The position numbers and the translations under genes are program-made. This document shows, piece by piece, positions 11,950 to 22,659 of a stretch of DNA of 64,000 nucleotides (the stretch's first letter is position 1; every line of letters begins with the position of its first letter). The notes under the pieces were generated by a model, which worked only from the letters and a program-made list of their open reading frames with translations, did not search any database and was not told the DNA's origin. This DNA is from Boswellia sacra (Eukaryota > Streptophyta > Magnoliopsida > Sapindales > Burseraceae): assembly GCA_013180625.2 (NCBI GenBank), contig SNVD02013285.1, positions 1 to 64,000 of the forward strand, written 5' to 3'.

Positions 11950-12428
11950 CATCTCTTATTTGGAGATTTTAGGGGTGAATGAATAAGAATTTATAAAAAT
12001 TTCGTCATCCAGATTTCATAAAAGTTGTTTTTTTTTTCAATTATATATATATATCATAAGAATTCATTGCAACTTATAACTGTTTGTTCAAAATTAATTT
12101 TACATACAATAGTGACTAAAATCGATATACCAGTTAATAGTCACCTAACAAAATCTCCCATTACATACTAGGAGAATCAAGACAGTCCCAAACAAAATCA
12201 TTATATGCATGCAGACTCCAGACTCCCTAAGAAAGCTCTGGAACATCGCTAGGATGAGCATCCTTCTGTGTACCTATGGAGGGAGGGGGGTGAGCATAAA
12301 GCCCAGTAGGAACATTCTAACATTATATTAAATCATACGCATTCCACAAATATTCAATCACAGAATTAGACATCCAATAATAATAGATCAAACAATTATG
12401 TTTGTTTGCACATCAAATTTATGTTCAT

Positions 12429-12801
12429 GTTCCCCTTGGATCCGTAAATAGAACGGCCCATCCAAGGTCCAACACCTCATATCGTTATATTCGTGTTCCC
12501 CTTGTATCTGTGTACAGAACGGCCCATCCAAGGTCCAACACATCACATTGTTATATTCAGTTCCCTTTGGATCCGTATACAGAACGGCCCATCCAAGGTC
12601 CAACACATCACATTGTTATATTCGTGTTCCCCTTGGATCCGTATACAGAACAGCCCATCCAAGGTCCAACACATCATATCGTTATATTCGTGTTCCCCTT
12701 GGATCTGTATACAGAACGGCCCATCCAAGATCCAACAGTAAGAATATATGATCCGCATTCTCCTTGGATCCGTATACAGAACGGCCCATCCAAGGTCCAA
12801 T
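12429..12801. repeat. 66-bp tandem array, about six copies
   Basis: The unit carries gttccccttggatccgtata, cagaacggcccatccaaggt and a spacer. Copies start near 12,429, 12,495, 12,560, 12,626, 12,692 and 12,757, a spacing of 65-66 bp. Because 66 is a multiple of three, several frames stay open through it on both strands; those open frames are artefacts. It lies inside the gypsy LTR. Confidence 0.9.
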
Positions 12802-12921
12802 GCATACATTAACAACCTTTCAATATCATTACTATGATAAATCTCAAGAAAATATGATTTTTATGCAAAATCCATAATTTTTTGGGAAGTGTATAGTCGA
12901 TTTGGAGTAGTTCTGAAATTT

Positions 12922-13019
12922 TGCTCGACACTCAACAGCACTATTCACTCGACACTGTTCACTGTTCACTCGACACTGTTCACTGTTTACTCGACATTGT
13001 TCACTCGACACTCGACACT
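12922..13019. repeat. Short degenerate tandem repeat (ctcgacactgttcactgtt type)
   Basis: The words actcgacac and tgttcactgtt recur irregularly four to six times in the same LTR region, next to the 66-bp array. Confidence 0.8.
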
Positions 13020-13503
13020 TCAATTTCACACATAATTCTTCATTCAATCACAACAAACAACTTGCAATAAGTAACTTCACTCATAATTCATCAACCAAGT
13101 AATCAAGAAATCAAGTCAAAACAAGTCACATGCATAACAACTAATATCAATTCAACAGCAAAACACATAACATGAAGTAAGTATAGTGTTAGAAACCCCT
13201 ACTTGTTTTCCAAGCTAAACTTCTTGAAATTTTTCCTCTCTTTTCCTCCCTCTCCTTTCTCTTCTTCTTTTTTCTCTTCTTTTCTTCCTAGAACCGTGAA
13301 CTCCCTTCCCCTCTTCTCTTCTTTTTTTTTTTTCTTCCTTCTCCTTAATTCTAGAAAACCACCCTCTTATATACATAAGGCCTTGGCTCAATGGGCCTAA
13401 GTCCACCAACTTCCAACCCCCTAATCCTTTAAACATAATTTCTAAATTTGTAATATATATAAATGCATATATATATATATTAATTTACATTTGAGACTCT
13501 ACA

Positions 13504-15243
13504 ACCTACCCTCCTAAAAAAAATTTCGTCCTCGAAATTTGAAAACATGAATAAGAAATTACCTCTCGCATTCAAAAGTTCAGGGTACTTTCTCGAATCT
13601 CTGACTCTAACTCACACGTGGCCTCTTCAACATTATGATGCTTCCACAAGACCTTGAGTAATGGGATGGACTTGCCACGTAAGACTTGCACTCTCGAGTC
13701 CAAGATTTCAATAGGAACCTCTTAATATGAAGCATCTTGTTGAATATCCAACTCACTCCAATCTAGCACATGTGTTGGGTGAGGCTCATACTTTCTTAGC
13801 ATTGATACATGGAATGTGTTATGAATTCCCGATAACCATGGCGGCAATGCTAGCTCATAAGCTACTTCACCTACCCGCCTTAGGATTTCAAATGGACCAA
13901 TGTAGCGTGGAGTAAGTTTACCTTTCTGACCAAAACGCATTAAGCTTTTACGCGGAGACACCTTTAAAAACACATGGTCCCCCACTTTGAATTCTAACGG
14001 TCGTCTTCTCTTATCTGCATAGCTTTTCTGTCGACTCTGGGCTGTAAGCAAACATTGACGTATCAATTTCACCTTTTCAGTTGTCTCTCGTACAAGCTCA
14101 GGCCCTAATAAAGTAGTTTCTCCCACTTCCATCCAACATAAAGGAGACCTACATGGTCTACCATAGAGTGCCTCATAAGGTGCCATTCCAATACTTGATT
14201 GATAGCTATTGTTGTATACGAATTCCACAAGTGGTAGATGATCCTCCCAATTACCTTGGAAATCCATCACACAAGCCCTCAACATATCTTCCAAAATTTG
14301 AATAGTACGCTCTCATTGACCATCAGTCTGAGGATGGAAGATTGTACTAAATAACAACTGAGTGCCCATAGCTCCTTGAAGGCTTTGCCAAAATTGAGCT
14401 ATAAATCGGGGATCTCTGTCTAACACCACTGAAACTGGAACTCCATGCAATCTCATAATTTCTTTAATGTACAGCCGACTCAAAACATCCACTGAATTGG
14501 TTGTACGTATAGGAAGAAAGTGTGACACTTTAGTTAACCTATCCACGATCACCCATATAGCATCCTTCCCTTTTAAAGAACGTGGTAATCCAATAACAAA
14601 ATCCATGGTGATTTGATCCCACTTCCACTCTACTACAGGCAATGGTTGGAGTAATACTGCAGGTTTTTGATGCTCAGCCTTCATTGTTGACAAGTAAGGC
14701 ATTTAGCCACATATTCAACAACATCCCGCTTCATTCCTTTCCACCAAAACTGTTGACGTAAATCATGATACATCCTGGTACCACCAGGATGAACAGTGAA
14801 TTTAGAATGATGAAATTTCTTAAGAATATCATCTTTACACTTTTTACTCGATGGAACAAAGATCCTGCCCTTGAATCGTAGACTCCCATCTGAACCAATG
14901 GTCCAATCCACACTCCCATCACCGCGTAGCACTTGCTCATACAAGGCTCTAGTCTTTGAATCTTGATGTTGCCATTCAATCACTCTATGCACAAGAGACG
15001 ATTGGGCAACAAGTGTAAAAAGGCGAATTTGATCTCCGCGATCCTCAGCCAAGATATCATAATCATAAACAGACCACAACATGCTCCACTCACCTATCAT
15101 CGCATTAGCCATGGCCCTTAACTTTCTACTTAATGCATCAGCCACCATATTTGCCTTGCCTAGATGATATTGGATAGAAAAATCATAGTCTTCCCAATAC
15201 TCCATCCATCTCCGCTGTCTCAAGTTTAAGTCTTTTTGGGTGA
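13504..15243 (-). pseudogene. Ty3/gypsy (Tekay-like) pol fragment: end of RNase H, integrase, C-terminal tail
   Basis: Minus-strand order: FTQKDLNLRQRRWMEYWEDY and VADALSRKL (end of RNase H), then the integrase zinc region (HPGGTRMYHDLRQQF, then AKCLTCQQ). The catalytic core has WDQITMDFVIGLPRS, LDRDPRFIAQFW and FHPQTDGQ followed by a stop and ERTIQILEDM. The C-terminal tail includes VPIEILDSRVQVLRGK, as in Tekay chromoviruses. Lesions: a one-base loss after CLTCQQ (about 14,690), an in-frame stop after TDGQ (about 14,311), TAA in the tail near 13,722 and a further one-base loss near 13,580. Gag, protease and RT are absent: the fragment breaks at about 15,243 in the RNase H coding region, directly against Copia integrase. 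Confidence 0.85.
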
Positions 15244-15900
15244 ATTCATTCGTGAAAAATCTGACACATTTGAAGCTTTTAGGAACTTATGTATGAAACT
15301 TGAGAATAAACAAATAAGGAACAATGGTAGAATTTTAAAAATCTGAAGAGATCATCGGAAAGAATTTGAAAATGTTTTCTATGCAAATTTTTGTAAATTT
15401 CATGGTATATCTCATAAATTTTTAGCTCCAAAGACACCCGAATAGAATAGAGTAATAATGCGAAAGAACAAGACTTTACTAGAGATGGCAAGAGTCATAT
15501 TGAACAATAAGAAGTTAACAAAAAGGCTATGGGCAGAGGCTACTAGCATAACGTGTTATATCTCCAATAGAGTGTTTTTAAGACTTGGAACAACACAAAC
15601 CCCCCATGAAATTCTGGAAGAAAGGAAACCTAACCAATATTTTCATGTTTTTGGTTGTAGGTGCATTATCTTGAATGATAGGGAGTAGTTGGGAAAGTTT
15701 GATGCCAAGAGCGATGAAGGAGTATTTGTTGGATACTCAACCAATAGCAAGGCCTATCAAGTTTATAACTTGAGGACCAAAATCTTTATGGAATTAGCCA
15801 ATGTGGTGTTTGATGATAGTAATGATTTCTCCATTTATTCGCAAGAGAAAAAATTATTAGTTTGACAGAGAATGCAGAGGATACAAAAGATTTGAACTCA
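15240..15900 (+). pseudogene. Copia integrase fragment (SIRE-like)
   Basis: From 15,240 the plus strand reads EFIREKSDTFEAFRNLCMKL, then GISHKFLAPKTPE and MRKNKTLLEMARVILNNKKL, TSITCYISNRVFLRLGTTQT, VFGCRCIILNDRE, a stop, and DEGVFVGYSTNSKAYQVYN. This is the second half of a Ty1/copia integrase core and its C-terminus. In-frame stops occur at about 15,343, 15,443 and 15,686, and the frame degrades after 15,860. It continues the gag fragment at 11,632 on the same strand, with zinc knuckle, protease and N-terminal integrase missing. Confidence 0.85.
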
Positions 15901-16877
15901 GCTGTTATAGACTGTAAAACAAAATCAGTTATGACTGATACAACTGGTGCAGTTAACTCAGACAAAACTAAACCATCAGTTATTTAAACAAAAACTGTGT
16001 TTACTTATGTTATTTATATTCTGTAGCATCATTAGTCAATTTTCTAATTTAAGCATGGTTAAGCTATTTTGATTATTTGAATTTGTTGGTAGTTTAATGA
16101 CAAAAACCACAGAGGGCTACCAATTATGATATGTGAAATTTATTATTAGAGAGTAGCTTCAATGTATCTAAGAAATATGGTAAGGCAACTCATTCTAATG
16201 GAAGAAGGGTACCTCATTTCATATGTGAAAACTAATCATATTATAGCAATGATTCTTGATGAGATTAATGTTTGTGTGTGTAAGAAGCATACTCATATTA
16301 ACTACTCAACAAAATTGAATGTTAAGATAATGATAATTGATTATGATATGTGTTTAATCAGTTATGCTACATGCTTGGTTTTAAAATGATTTTACCAAGC
16401 TAAGATATTTTAGTTATGTAAAGTTTAATTGTTTTTAGATTTGTGTAGCATAACTTTCGACCGATGCTTCATGTCTGACTTTGTTTGATTTTCTTATGTG
16501 TCAATGTGTCAAGAAGTGAGCCATGTCAGCAAGGTCGTTTTGAGGGGGAGGTTGTTTAGTGGCGAGAAGAATTTGGTGATTTAAAAACTTATGGATTTAT
16601 AAGATTGACTTGTTTAATGAAGATTTTCAAAAATATTTTTGGAAATTATCGTAGTGAATGTGATAAAAATCTATGCAAAGATATATTTTATCTTTCATCA
16701 ATTTTGGAAAATCAATTTTATTCAAATTTGAACTCTTAGAATTTGGATTGGATTGGGAATTTGTGCTGGTTATATCACACTTAGTTATTAACTCTTGATT
16801 ATATAAATTCCATATTTGTTTTTATCCCTTCATTAACCCTAAAATCACCGCAAAACTTCTTCTTCTCTTCAACCACT
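15901..16877 (+). other. Decayed Copia interior and env-like leader
   Basis: No frame holds. RT and RNase H motifs are absent, implying an internal deletion between integrase and the env-like ORF. A TATA-like tatataaatt at about 16,801 and a C/T-rich leader precede the env-like start. Confidence 0.5.
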
Positions 16878-18482
16878 ATAGCCAAACGTAAAGCTGTTAC
16901 TCAATCTTGCTCAACTGAGTTTGAAACTACCAATTCTTCATCATTCTCTAACTCTTCGAATGAAGAGGAATCTAGCCAAAATGAACAGCAGGAACAACGA
17001 GAACAACAAACAAACCTAGAAGTCGAGCAAAAACAGTCGTCTCTGATAAAACTAGAACAATCATCCATAAGAGAACCAGATTCACCTTCAACTACACCAA
17101 TTATGGTTGATCTTGCTATGAGTGAGGACGATGAGGTTGTGCTTGGTAAGGTTCAGGATCGTGTTAATCCTCACAGTCATAAGTTCTTAAAAAAAGAGAA
17201 TAAAACATGATTTAGAAGATGCATATCAAAGAGAGAGATTCGTGTGGAGAGGCCTTTCAAAGTCGATAACTTTGATAATTATCAGCTCAGAGAGATGCTT
17301 GAATCCAGACACTAGATGAAGACAGTAATCAATCTGACTACTCCTATTAAATCTCTTGTTCAAGAATGTTATGCTAATATTTTGCCTTGCATTGATGATC
17401 ATAGGAGTTTTTATTATCATAAGGTTTATTGTGAGGAAAATTGATTAGATTTTCTCCTAATGTCATAAACCAATTTTATGAAATTCCCATTGGCATTCAA
17501 CATACTGCTGGTAATGATTTGAACACAAATGAGGTTACATATGAGCTAATTAGGAGTACTAATGTTCATTGGGATCCACATGATTGTATTAATAAAAAAC
17601 ATTTGAGTTTGAAATATCATGTGTTGCATAAGATCACATAATATAATTGGTTCCCATCCATACACTAAACTAAAGTTAGAAAGGTTAGATCCACGTTTCT
17701 TTACTGTGTTCGCACCAGTCGACCAATTAATATTGGATTGTGGACGTACAATTACATTATTCAGATTGTAACATATCAATCTCATAAAAAACTATTAGTT
17801 TTGCCTTGTTTGATTCATGCTTTGTTGATGCAAAATGAGATTGAGTAGGAAGATAATGAGCTTAACTTAACAGATTCTGGCAGCAAGAAAGCTTTCATGA
17901 CAAGGATTAGGCATGCTCTTAAGGGGGAGAAAATACCTTGAAGACAGCCTAAACAGAAGAGACTCTTTAAGCTAGACCAGATGGCTTCTATTAATGAGCA
18001 GCTGGCTTATATCACTTTTTCTTTAGCTAACCTTTTGCAGGAAAATCAAGCAAAGAAAAGCTTGAGAGCAGATCTAGCGTTGAGAAATCAATGGAGAAAA
18101 GAAAGAAGACAAACAAAAAGAAGAGCAAAAACAAAGCGAAAACTGTTGGTGAAGAGTCTTCTTTAAAGACAGTAGATGGTACTCCAAAACCACCAGAACC
18201 TATATCAGTTCCTATTACATCTCCACCCCATGTCACACAACAAGCGACTGAAACTTTGGTGGACATTTCTTAAAATACAGAAACCACAGTAGAGAGACAA
18301 GCAAGAGAGATTCATGAGACAATTGCTACTATTGTTATCTCTATTGAAACAATGCTTAACCAACTACCACATCAACTCCTGATGATACTTCTCAAAAGCC
18401 AACATTTACCTGATTCAAGACTACTAGTGGGCGATCCAAACTCTTAAAGCTGCCTATACGCAAGTCTGTCAGACTTAACTGA
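16878..18482 (+). pseudogene. Env-like / 'putative plant transposon protein' ORF of the SIRE-like element
   Basis: The frame opens at ATA 16,878 (probably ATG lost by one G to A change) with AKRKAVTQSCSTEFETTNSS and an acidic Gln/Glu-rich N-terminus. It continues ERPFKVDNFDNYQLREMLE, LVQECYANILPCIDDHRSFY, FSPNVINQFYEIPIG and HLSLKYHVLHKI. Near the end comes a Lys-rich coiled-coil-like stretch (18,040-18,150), then LKLPIRKSVRLN and a stop at 18,480. The order 'FYANL...KVYVRG...FSP..IN.FY' and 'SLKY.ILHKI' is that of the plant transposon protein domain found in the third ORF of SIRE-type Copia. Several stops (17,207, 17,313, 17,442) and frameshifts kill it. The function of this ORF in intact elements is unknown; envelope-like is only a label. 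Confidence 0.6.
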
Positions 18483-19005
18483 ACTAGACTTAACTGAATA
18501 TTTCTTTTATTTTGTTTATATTGGAACTTTGTCTTTGGCACCTGTAATGAAACCAAAGGGGAGTAGTACTTAAGTTCTTTTATATTTCTTTGCTTAGCAT
18601 TTTGGTTAACATTTAAACTTGCAGGAAATGGTATGTGGTTGAACTACTATGCTATGCAGTTTATCTTGTGATATTTGCAGTATTACATTGTGATGTTTTG
18701 CAGGCTTAATGTTAGATTAAGGGAGACTGATTGATTCAATGTTACTTTTACATTTTGATTTGAGTTTGTTGCAATTTAGTTTGCAAATTGCACGCTATTG
18801 ATTTTTTGTATCTAATAATTAATTCTGTGCAGATACTGGACAATTCGATTATGTTATTTCAGTTATGCTCGTGTCAATTGAAAGTTGGGTATTCTTGTTT
18901 TTGTGATTTTTTTACTATGTGTTTGCATTCTGTTTTTCAGTTATATTGCACTTAACCATGCAGGACTTTGTTCACAAAAATATGAGTATGTTTTCATCAC
19001 AAGTT

Positions 19006-19020
19006 CCCAAAGGAGGAGAT
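19006..19020 (+). other. Polypurine tract of the SIRE-like Copia
   Basis: cccaaaggaggagat lies directly before the LTR start TGTTAG. Position and purine richness fit the plus-strand primer site. Confidence 0.8.
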
Positions 19021-19920
19021 TGTTAGCATCAATGTGACACATGACAACTTTCATGCATGTGAATAAAATTTATTTTCATCAACTTGTAATAAAACATGTG
19101 TGATATTCCTTTTCCTATTACATTATGAGATATTTATTTTAGGAAAATATTTGATTGAATGATTATTGGAAAGCTTTTGGAATTAGGAAAACTTTTGACA
19201 CTTATCTTAATTGGTTTAGTATTTTAGTTGATTACAATTTCCCATATGGATTAAGATATTGTGATATGTTTCCTACATTTTATTTGATCATCCTATTTCA
19301 TTTTTGTAGGGATTTGATAATAATTAGAATTATTGATTATATAAATTATATCGCTGTTCATGTAGGCTATATAAAGTGAAGCACTCAAGGCTTAACAGTA
19401 GAGCAAGAGAAGTGGTGTATGTGCAGAAATGTGAAGTGCACTTGACTATCTATGTTTTTCATGATCTTCATTGTAAAATCTTTATGATTGAGTGGGTTTA
19501 GACTGTGCATGAGTGATGTGAATTGAATATGTGTATAGATTTGATTGTTGAGAGTTATTGAGTTATGTAAGCTTAAAAGAGTTGAGTAATTACATGATTA
19601 TGTAACAGTTGTATTGGTTATGTCTGACTAAACCGTTGTAATTAAATCCGACGTGTCTATGAAGTGTAACATCATAAGAGTGTGTGAAGGACGCTGTGAT
19701 CAAGGATGATCAAGTTTACATAGACTAGGTTAGTAAGGGTGGCTATTACTATAAGAGTACTAAATCGAGTGTAAACACATACAGCATAGTGGATTGTAAC
19801 TCTTATTGCCCATGGATGTAGACTGATTGATAGCCGAACCACGTAAAATTTTTTGATTCATTATTCTTAACTGTTTCAATTATGTCTGTGATAAACATCC
19901 ATACATTGTGGAGACTAACA
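19021..19920 (+). repeat. 3' LTR of the SIRE-like Copia (900 bp)
   Basis: Starts TGTTAGCATC right after the polypurine tract and ends GACTAACA, giving the short terminal inverted pair TGTTAG/CTAACA. No second copy of this LTR is in the window. The segment gccgaaccacgtaaaa near the end resembles the U5 text common in this lineage. Confidence 0.82.
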
Positions 19921-20572
19921 TATATGATATATAGAGCATGAATTTGTCATATATACACTTTTTTTAAAACATTTTTTTTAAAGAAAAGCAATAAAAATGA
20001 TAACCTGAGCTCACCTACAATTCTTCTTCGTCATAAGTGGAACATTGTTTTCTTGTCGAATTAAGTTGTAAAGTATTAATTACCATGGGACTAATAATTT
20101 GCCTATGGCATACCTCAATATCATTCATTTATTCTTTCTTATGTTTTTATAAGCAATGATTTTAGACTTCAACTCTGTACAAAACTCTTAATTATAACTT
20201 TAAGAATAATATCAGTCTTAACAACTTTACATACAAACTCTTATAAACAAATTAATTTGTCATAAAATGATTGAAGTAATGAATATACAGAATCAACTTA
20301 TTTAATAAAAAGTTATGATGTGTAATAATTTAGTGATGTTGATGTAGACAAATCACACCAACGACAAGGGAACACATATTTGTCTTTCAATGGATGGGTC
20401 ACCCTGGATGGAATCTATGCCTTCCTTTTCGTCATTCGCTCTTTAGGAGGGATGTTGTTGTCCAACCATTGTGCAAGCCTTCTTTTAGATAAATTAATAA
20501 CGAATGAAAAGTTAGGAAATAAAGAAGAATGTCAACACATTGGAGCTTTTTGGCATGTGCCCTTTGACGCTC
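19921..20572. other. Intergenic, with a dispersed repeat
   Basis: The block 19,923-20,065 (tatatatagagcatgaattt and caattcttcttcgtcataag) is a diverged copy of 36,310-36,470. The open frame at 20,380-20,583 shows no family. Confidence 0.4.
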
Positions 20573-20580
20573 AAGTTAGC

Positions 20581-21719
20581 TAGGGGTGTTCACGAGTTAG
20601 ATTAGGTCGGGTTTCACAAAACTTGACTCAATCGAATGACTCATTGGGTTATAAAAAATGGACCCATAGTTCGGTTTTCGAAAGTCTAAACCCGATATGC
20701 AATCTCTTACATCTGGTCAAGTCGGGTTGGTCGGGCTATACGTGTAGGGCTAAGCCTAATTTCACAATTTTATTAAATCATTTATCAACATTTCTATTAG
20801 GCCCATATATGGTTTAAAGTCTATATTACATATAAAATAAGGCCCATTGACATTAATTATGCTATATTATATACAAAATAAGGCCACCTTGAAAGCCTTT
20901 AATGTGTTTTAGCCCCAAGATCTAGTTGACCATTTCTTAAAACTTCAAATGCTACCATATTACATATATCTTGGGTGTCCTTGCTAGGAATAGGAGTGCA
21001 GTAAACTCAAAAGTCATAATATCTGAGACAAATAATAACCCAAACCATATCTATTAGTGTATTAATTTCAAAACTCATATCCACAATGAGTACTATATAA
21101 AAATATAATAAAAGAAATAAAAAAACCATAATTTGTCCCAATTATTAGTCTTTTTCATCAAATGAGGAAAGATGTTGTCCAACCACTGTGCAAGCCTTCC
21201 CTCAGAAGAGATTGAAGGCAGTGACAACCGTGATAGAGCGATAGAGATTGAATGCTGTAGTGTATGGAGAACCATAAGCTTTGAGTTTGAATTTGATTTA
21301 GGAAACATAGAGATGAGACACGATGGAATAGAGTTGACTAGCGACAGTGGAGGGGAGTTATGGCGCTACACAGTAAAGATGGAGAGAAGCTGCAAGCTTT
21401 GAGACTTTGAGTTTGATTTACAAATTTTGGAATTCGGGTTATGATAATTTGTTTTCAATTTATATAAGTAATATGGTGTGGCAACGTCCATTGTAACATT
21501 AATATCTCAACTAATTTTGTAACGACAAATGGCAGAATGGAATTTTTTTTAAAGTATTATTTTTTTCAAGTTAGATGTAAGGACTCGATCACGAACCAAC
21601 ATCACAAAAACCCGATTAGAACAACCCAATTTCAGGTTTTTTTTAGTACTACCCGATTAAAATTCGACCAACTCAATGAAACTCGATCGAGTCGAGTTGG
21701 ATTATTTTGAGCACCCTTA
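20581..21719. mobile_element. hAT-like non-autonomous transposon, 1.14 kb
   Basis: Starts TAGGGGTGTTCACGAGTT and ends tgagcaccctta, so the inverted end reads TAAGGGTGCTCA. It is flanked by an 8-bp target duplication with one mismatch: aagttagc (20,573-20,580) and aagtcagc (21,720-21,727). Termini and 8-bp duplication are hAT hallmarks. The subterminal zones are rich in gtcgggtt/aacccga words. No transposase frame. A 40-bp block near 21,172 (gatgttgtccaaccactgtg) repeats one at about 20,450 just outside. Confidence 0.82.
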
Positions 21720-21987
21720 AAGTCAGCCATGTTAATGTAAAGGAAAGTGCTTAAAATTTATGAAGGAGAGTGTATATGCCTAAGAATGTAAAAGAAATGT
21801 TGATATAATGATCGTTGTAACAGCATCACAATTGCTGAGGATAGCAAAACAGTGAAGGAAGTAGTGTTTTCCTCCTAAAGAAGACCCAAAACTCAGGAGA
21901 GATTCCTTGGACAATACAAATGGCAACTACCTAGGTTTTTTACCCAAATTATAGTTTCCTTTCACTTAACCCTAATTATGATTTTTT

Positions 21988-22185
21988 AGTAATGCTAGAC
22001 TTACAACCTCTATACAACCCAAACTTCACAACCTGATATGGCAATGTACAAGACAAAATTTGCTAGAGGATAAAACATAATAAAAGAATGAAGGAAGTTA
22101 CATTTATAATAAAATTTTGCCATATAGACTGCCATATGAGGTTGTACAGTTCTGATTATATAAAGGTTATAAATCTAGCATTACT
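21988..22185. mobile_element. MITE of the agtaatgcta family
   Basis: Starts agtaatgctagacttacaac and ends gttataaatctagcattact; the two ends are inverted, imperfect copies over roughly 55 bp. The same terminal word begins the MITE at 39,786. The flanking duplication is not clean. Confidence 0.7.
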
Positions 22186-22390
22186 AATTCTTTTTATACT
22201 GCCTCTTGGCACATGTGAAAAATTTGGGCCACTTATCTTATCCCTGATGAGCGGTTTGATACAATTTCTTAGCCAGCAAGTTGAGCCTTACTATCACTGT
22301 CAATGTGTTATTTCTCTTTCAAGCAGCCACATGGATGTGATCAATCTTTTGTTTTTGTTTCTTTATCGATCAACATATACATTACTATAC

Positions 22391-22650
22391 TCTTTCTTCT
22401 GGCCAGGACAAAACTCCTCCACAGTGGTTAATTAGATAAACTTGATTTTCACTAGTTTATGGCACATTTATTAAATTTCTTGATGTACAAAAGATAATTT
22501 AACAAGGAGTGATGCTGTTTATCCCCTATTATTGAGTTAAAGAACCCGACTTTTAATAATTTTTTTATTTATATAATTATAATTATCCTTAATTAAGATG
22601 AGTTAAAAACCAAATCTCATCAAAGTAAGTTTGCATACAATTCTTCGTTA
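22391..22650 (+). repeat. Diverged partial copy of the 39-42 kb tandem unit
   Basis: The text ccaggacaaaactcctccac, gtggttaattagataaactt and ttattgagttaaagaacc through to tttgcatacaattcttcgtt matches the second half of the 670-bp unit at 39,134-42,210. The tandem array is therefore built from an interspersed repeat. Confidence 0.8.
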
Positions 22651-22659
22651 TTAGTTAAA

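Larger units (their letters stand above)
11975..13503 (-). repeat. LTR of a Tekay-like Ty3/gypsy fragment (left boundary approximate)
   Basis: On the minus strand the gypsy coding region is followed by FEDEIF-type codons, a purine tract aggagggtagg and then TGTAGAGTCTC, the LTR start at 13,503. The LTR extends left through a TATA-like tatataag (about 13,370), the 66-bp tandem array and a segment around 12,280-12,320 (gtgagcataaagcccagtag on the plus strand). A plausible left edge is TG at about 11,975, where plus-strand Copia text stops. No target duplication could be confirmed, so that end is uncertain. An alternative short LTR ending at TG 13,187 is possible. Confidence 0.5.
11632..19920 (+). 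mobile_element. SIRE/Maximus-like Ty1/copia retrotransposon, deleted and interrupted
   Basis: Order on the plus strand: gag (11,632-11,949), integrase core to C-terminus (15,240-15,900), env-like ORF (16,878-18,482), polypurine tract (19,006-19,020) and 3' LTR (19,021-19,920). The extra ORF after pol, the long LTR and the gag style place it in the SIRE/Maximus lineage. Missing are the 5' LTR, the gag N-terminus (beyond CACTA-A), the zinc knuckle, protease, most of integrase, and all of RT and RNase H. A minus-strand gypsy fragment fills the gap between gag and integrase. The 3' LTR is followed by tatat; its partner duplication is outside the window. The element is dead. Confidence 0.72.

Noticed and set aside
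12388..12815. Overlapping open frames on both strands with Pro/His/Tyr-rich repeats
   Set aside because: They are produced by the 66-bp tandem array, whose length is a multiple of three.
13203..13436. Ser/Phe-rich and Arg/Lys-rich open frames on opposite strands
   Set aside because: Pyrimidine-rich low-complexity tract of the gypsy LTR, no family.
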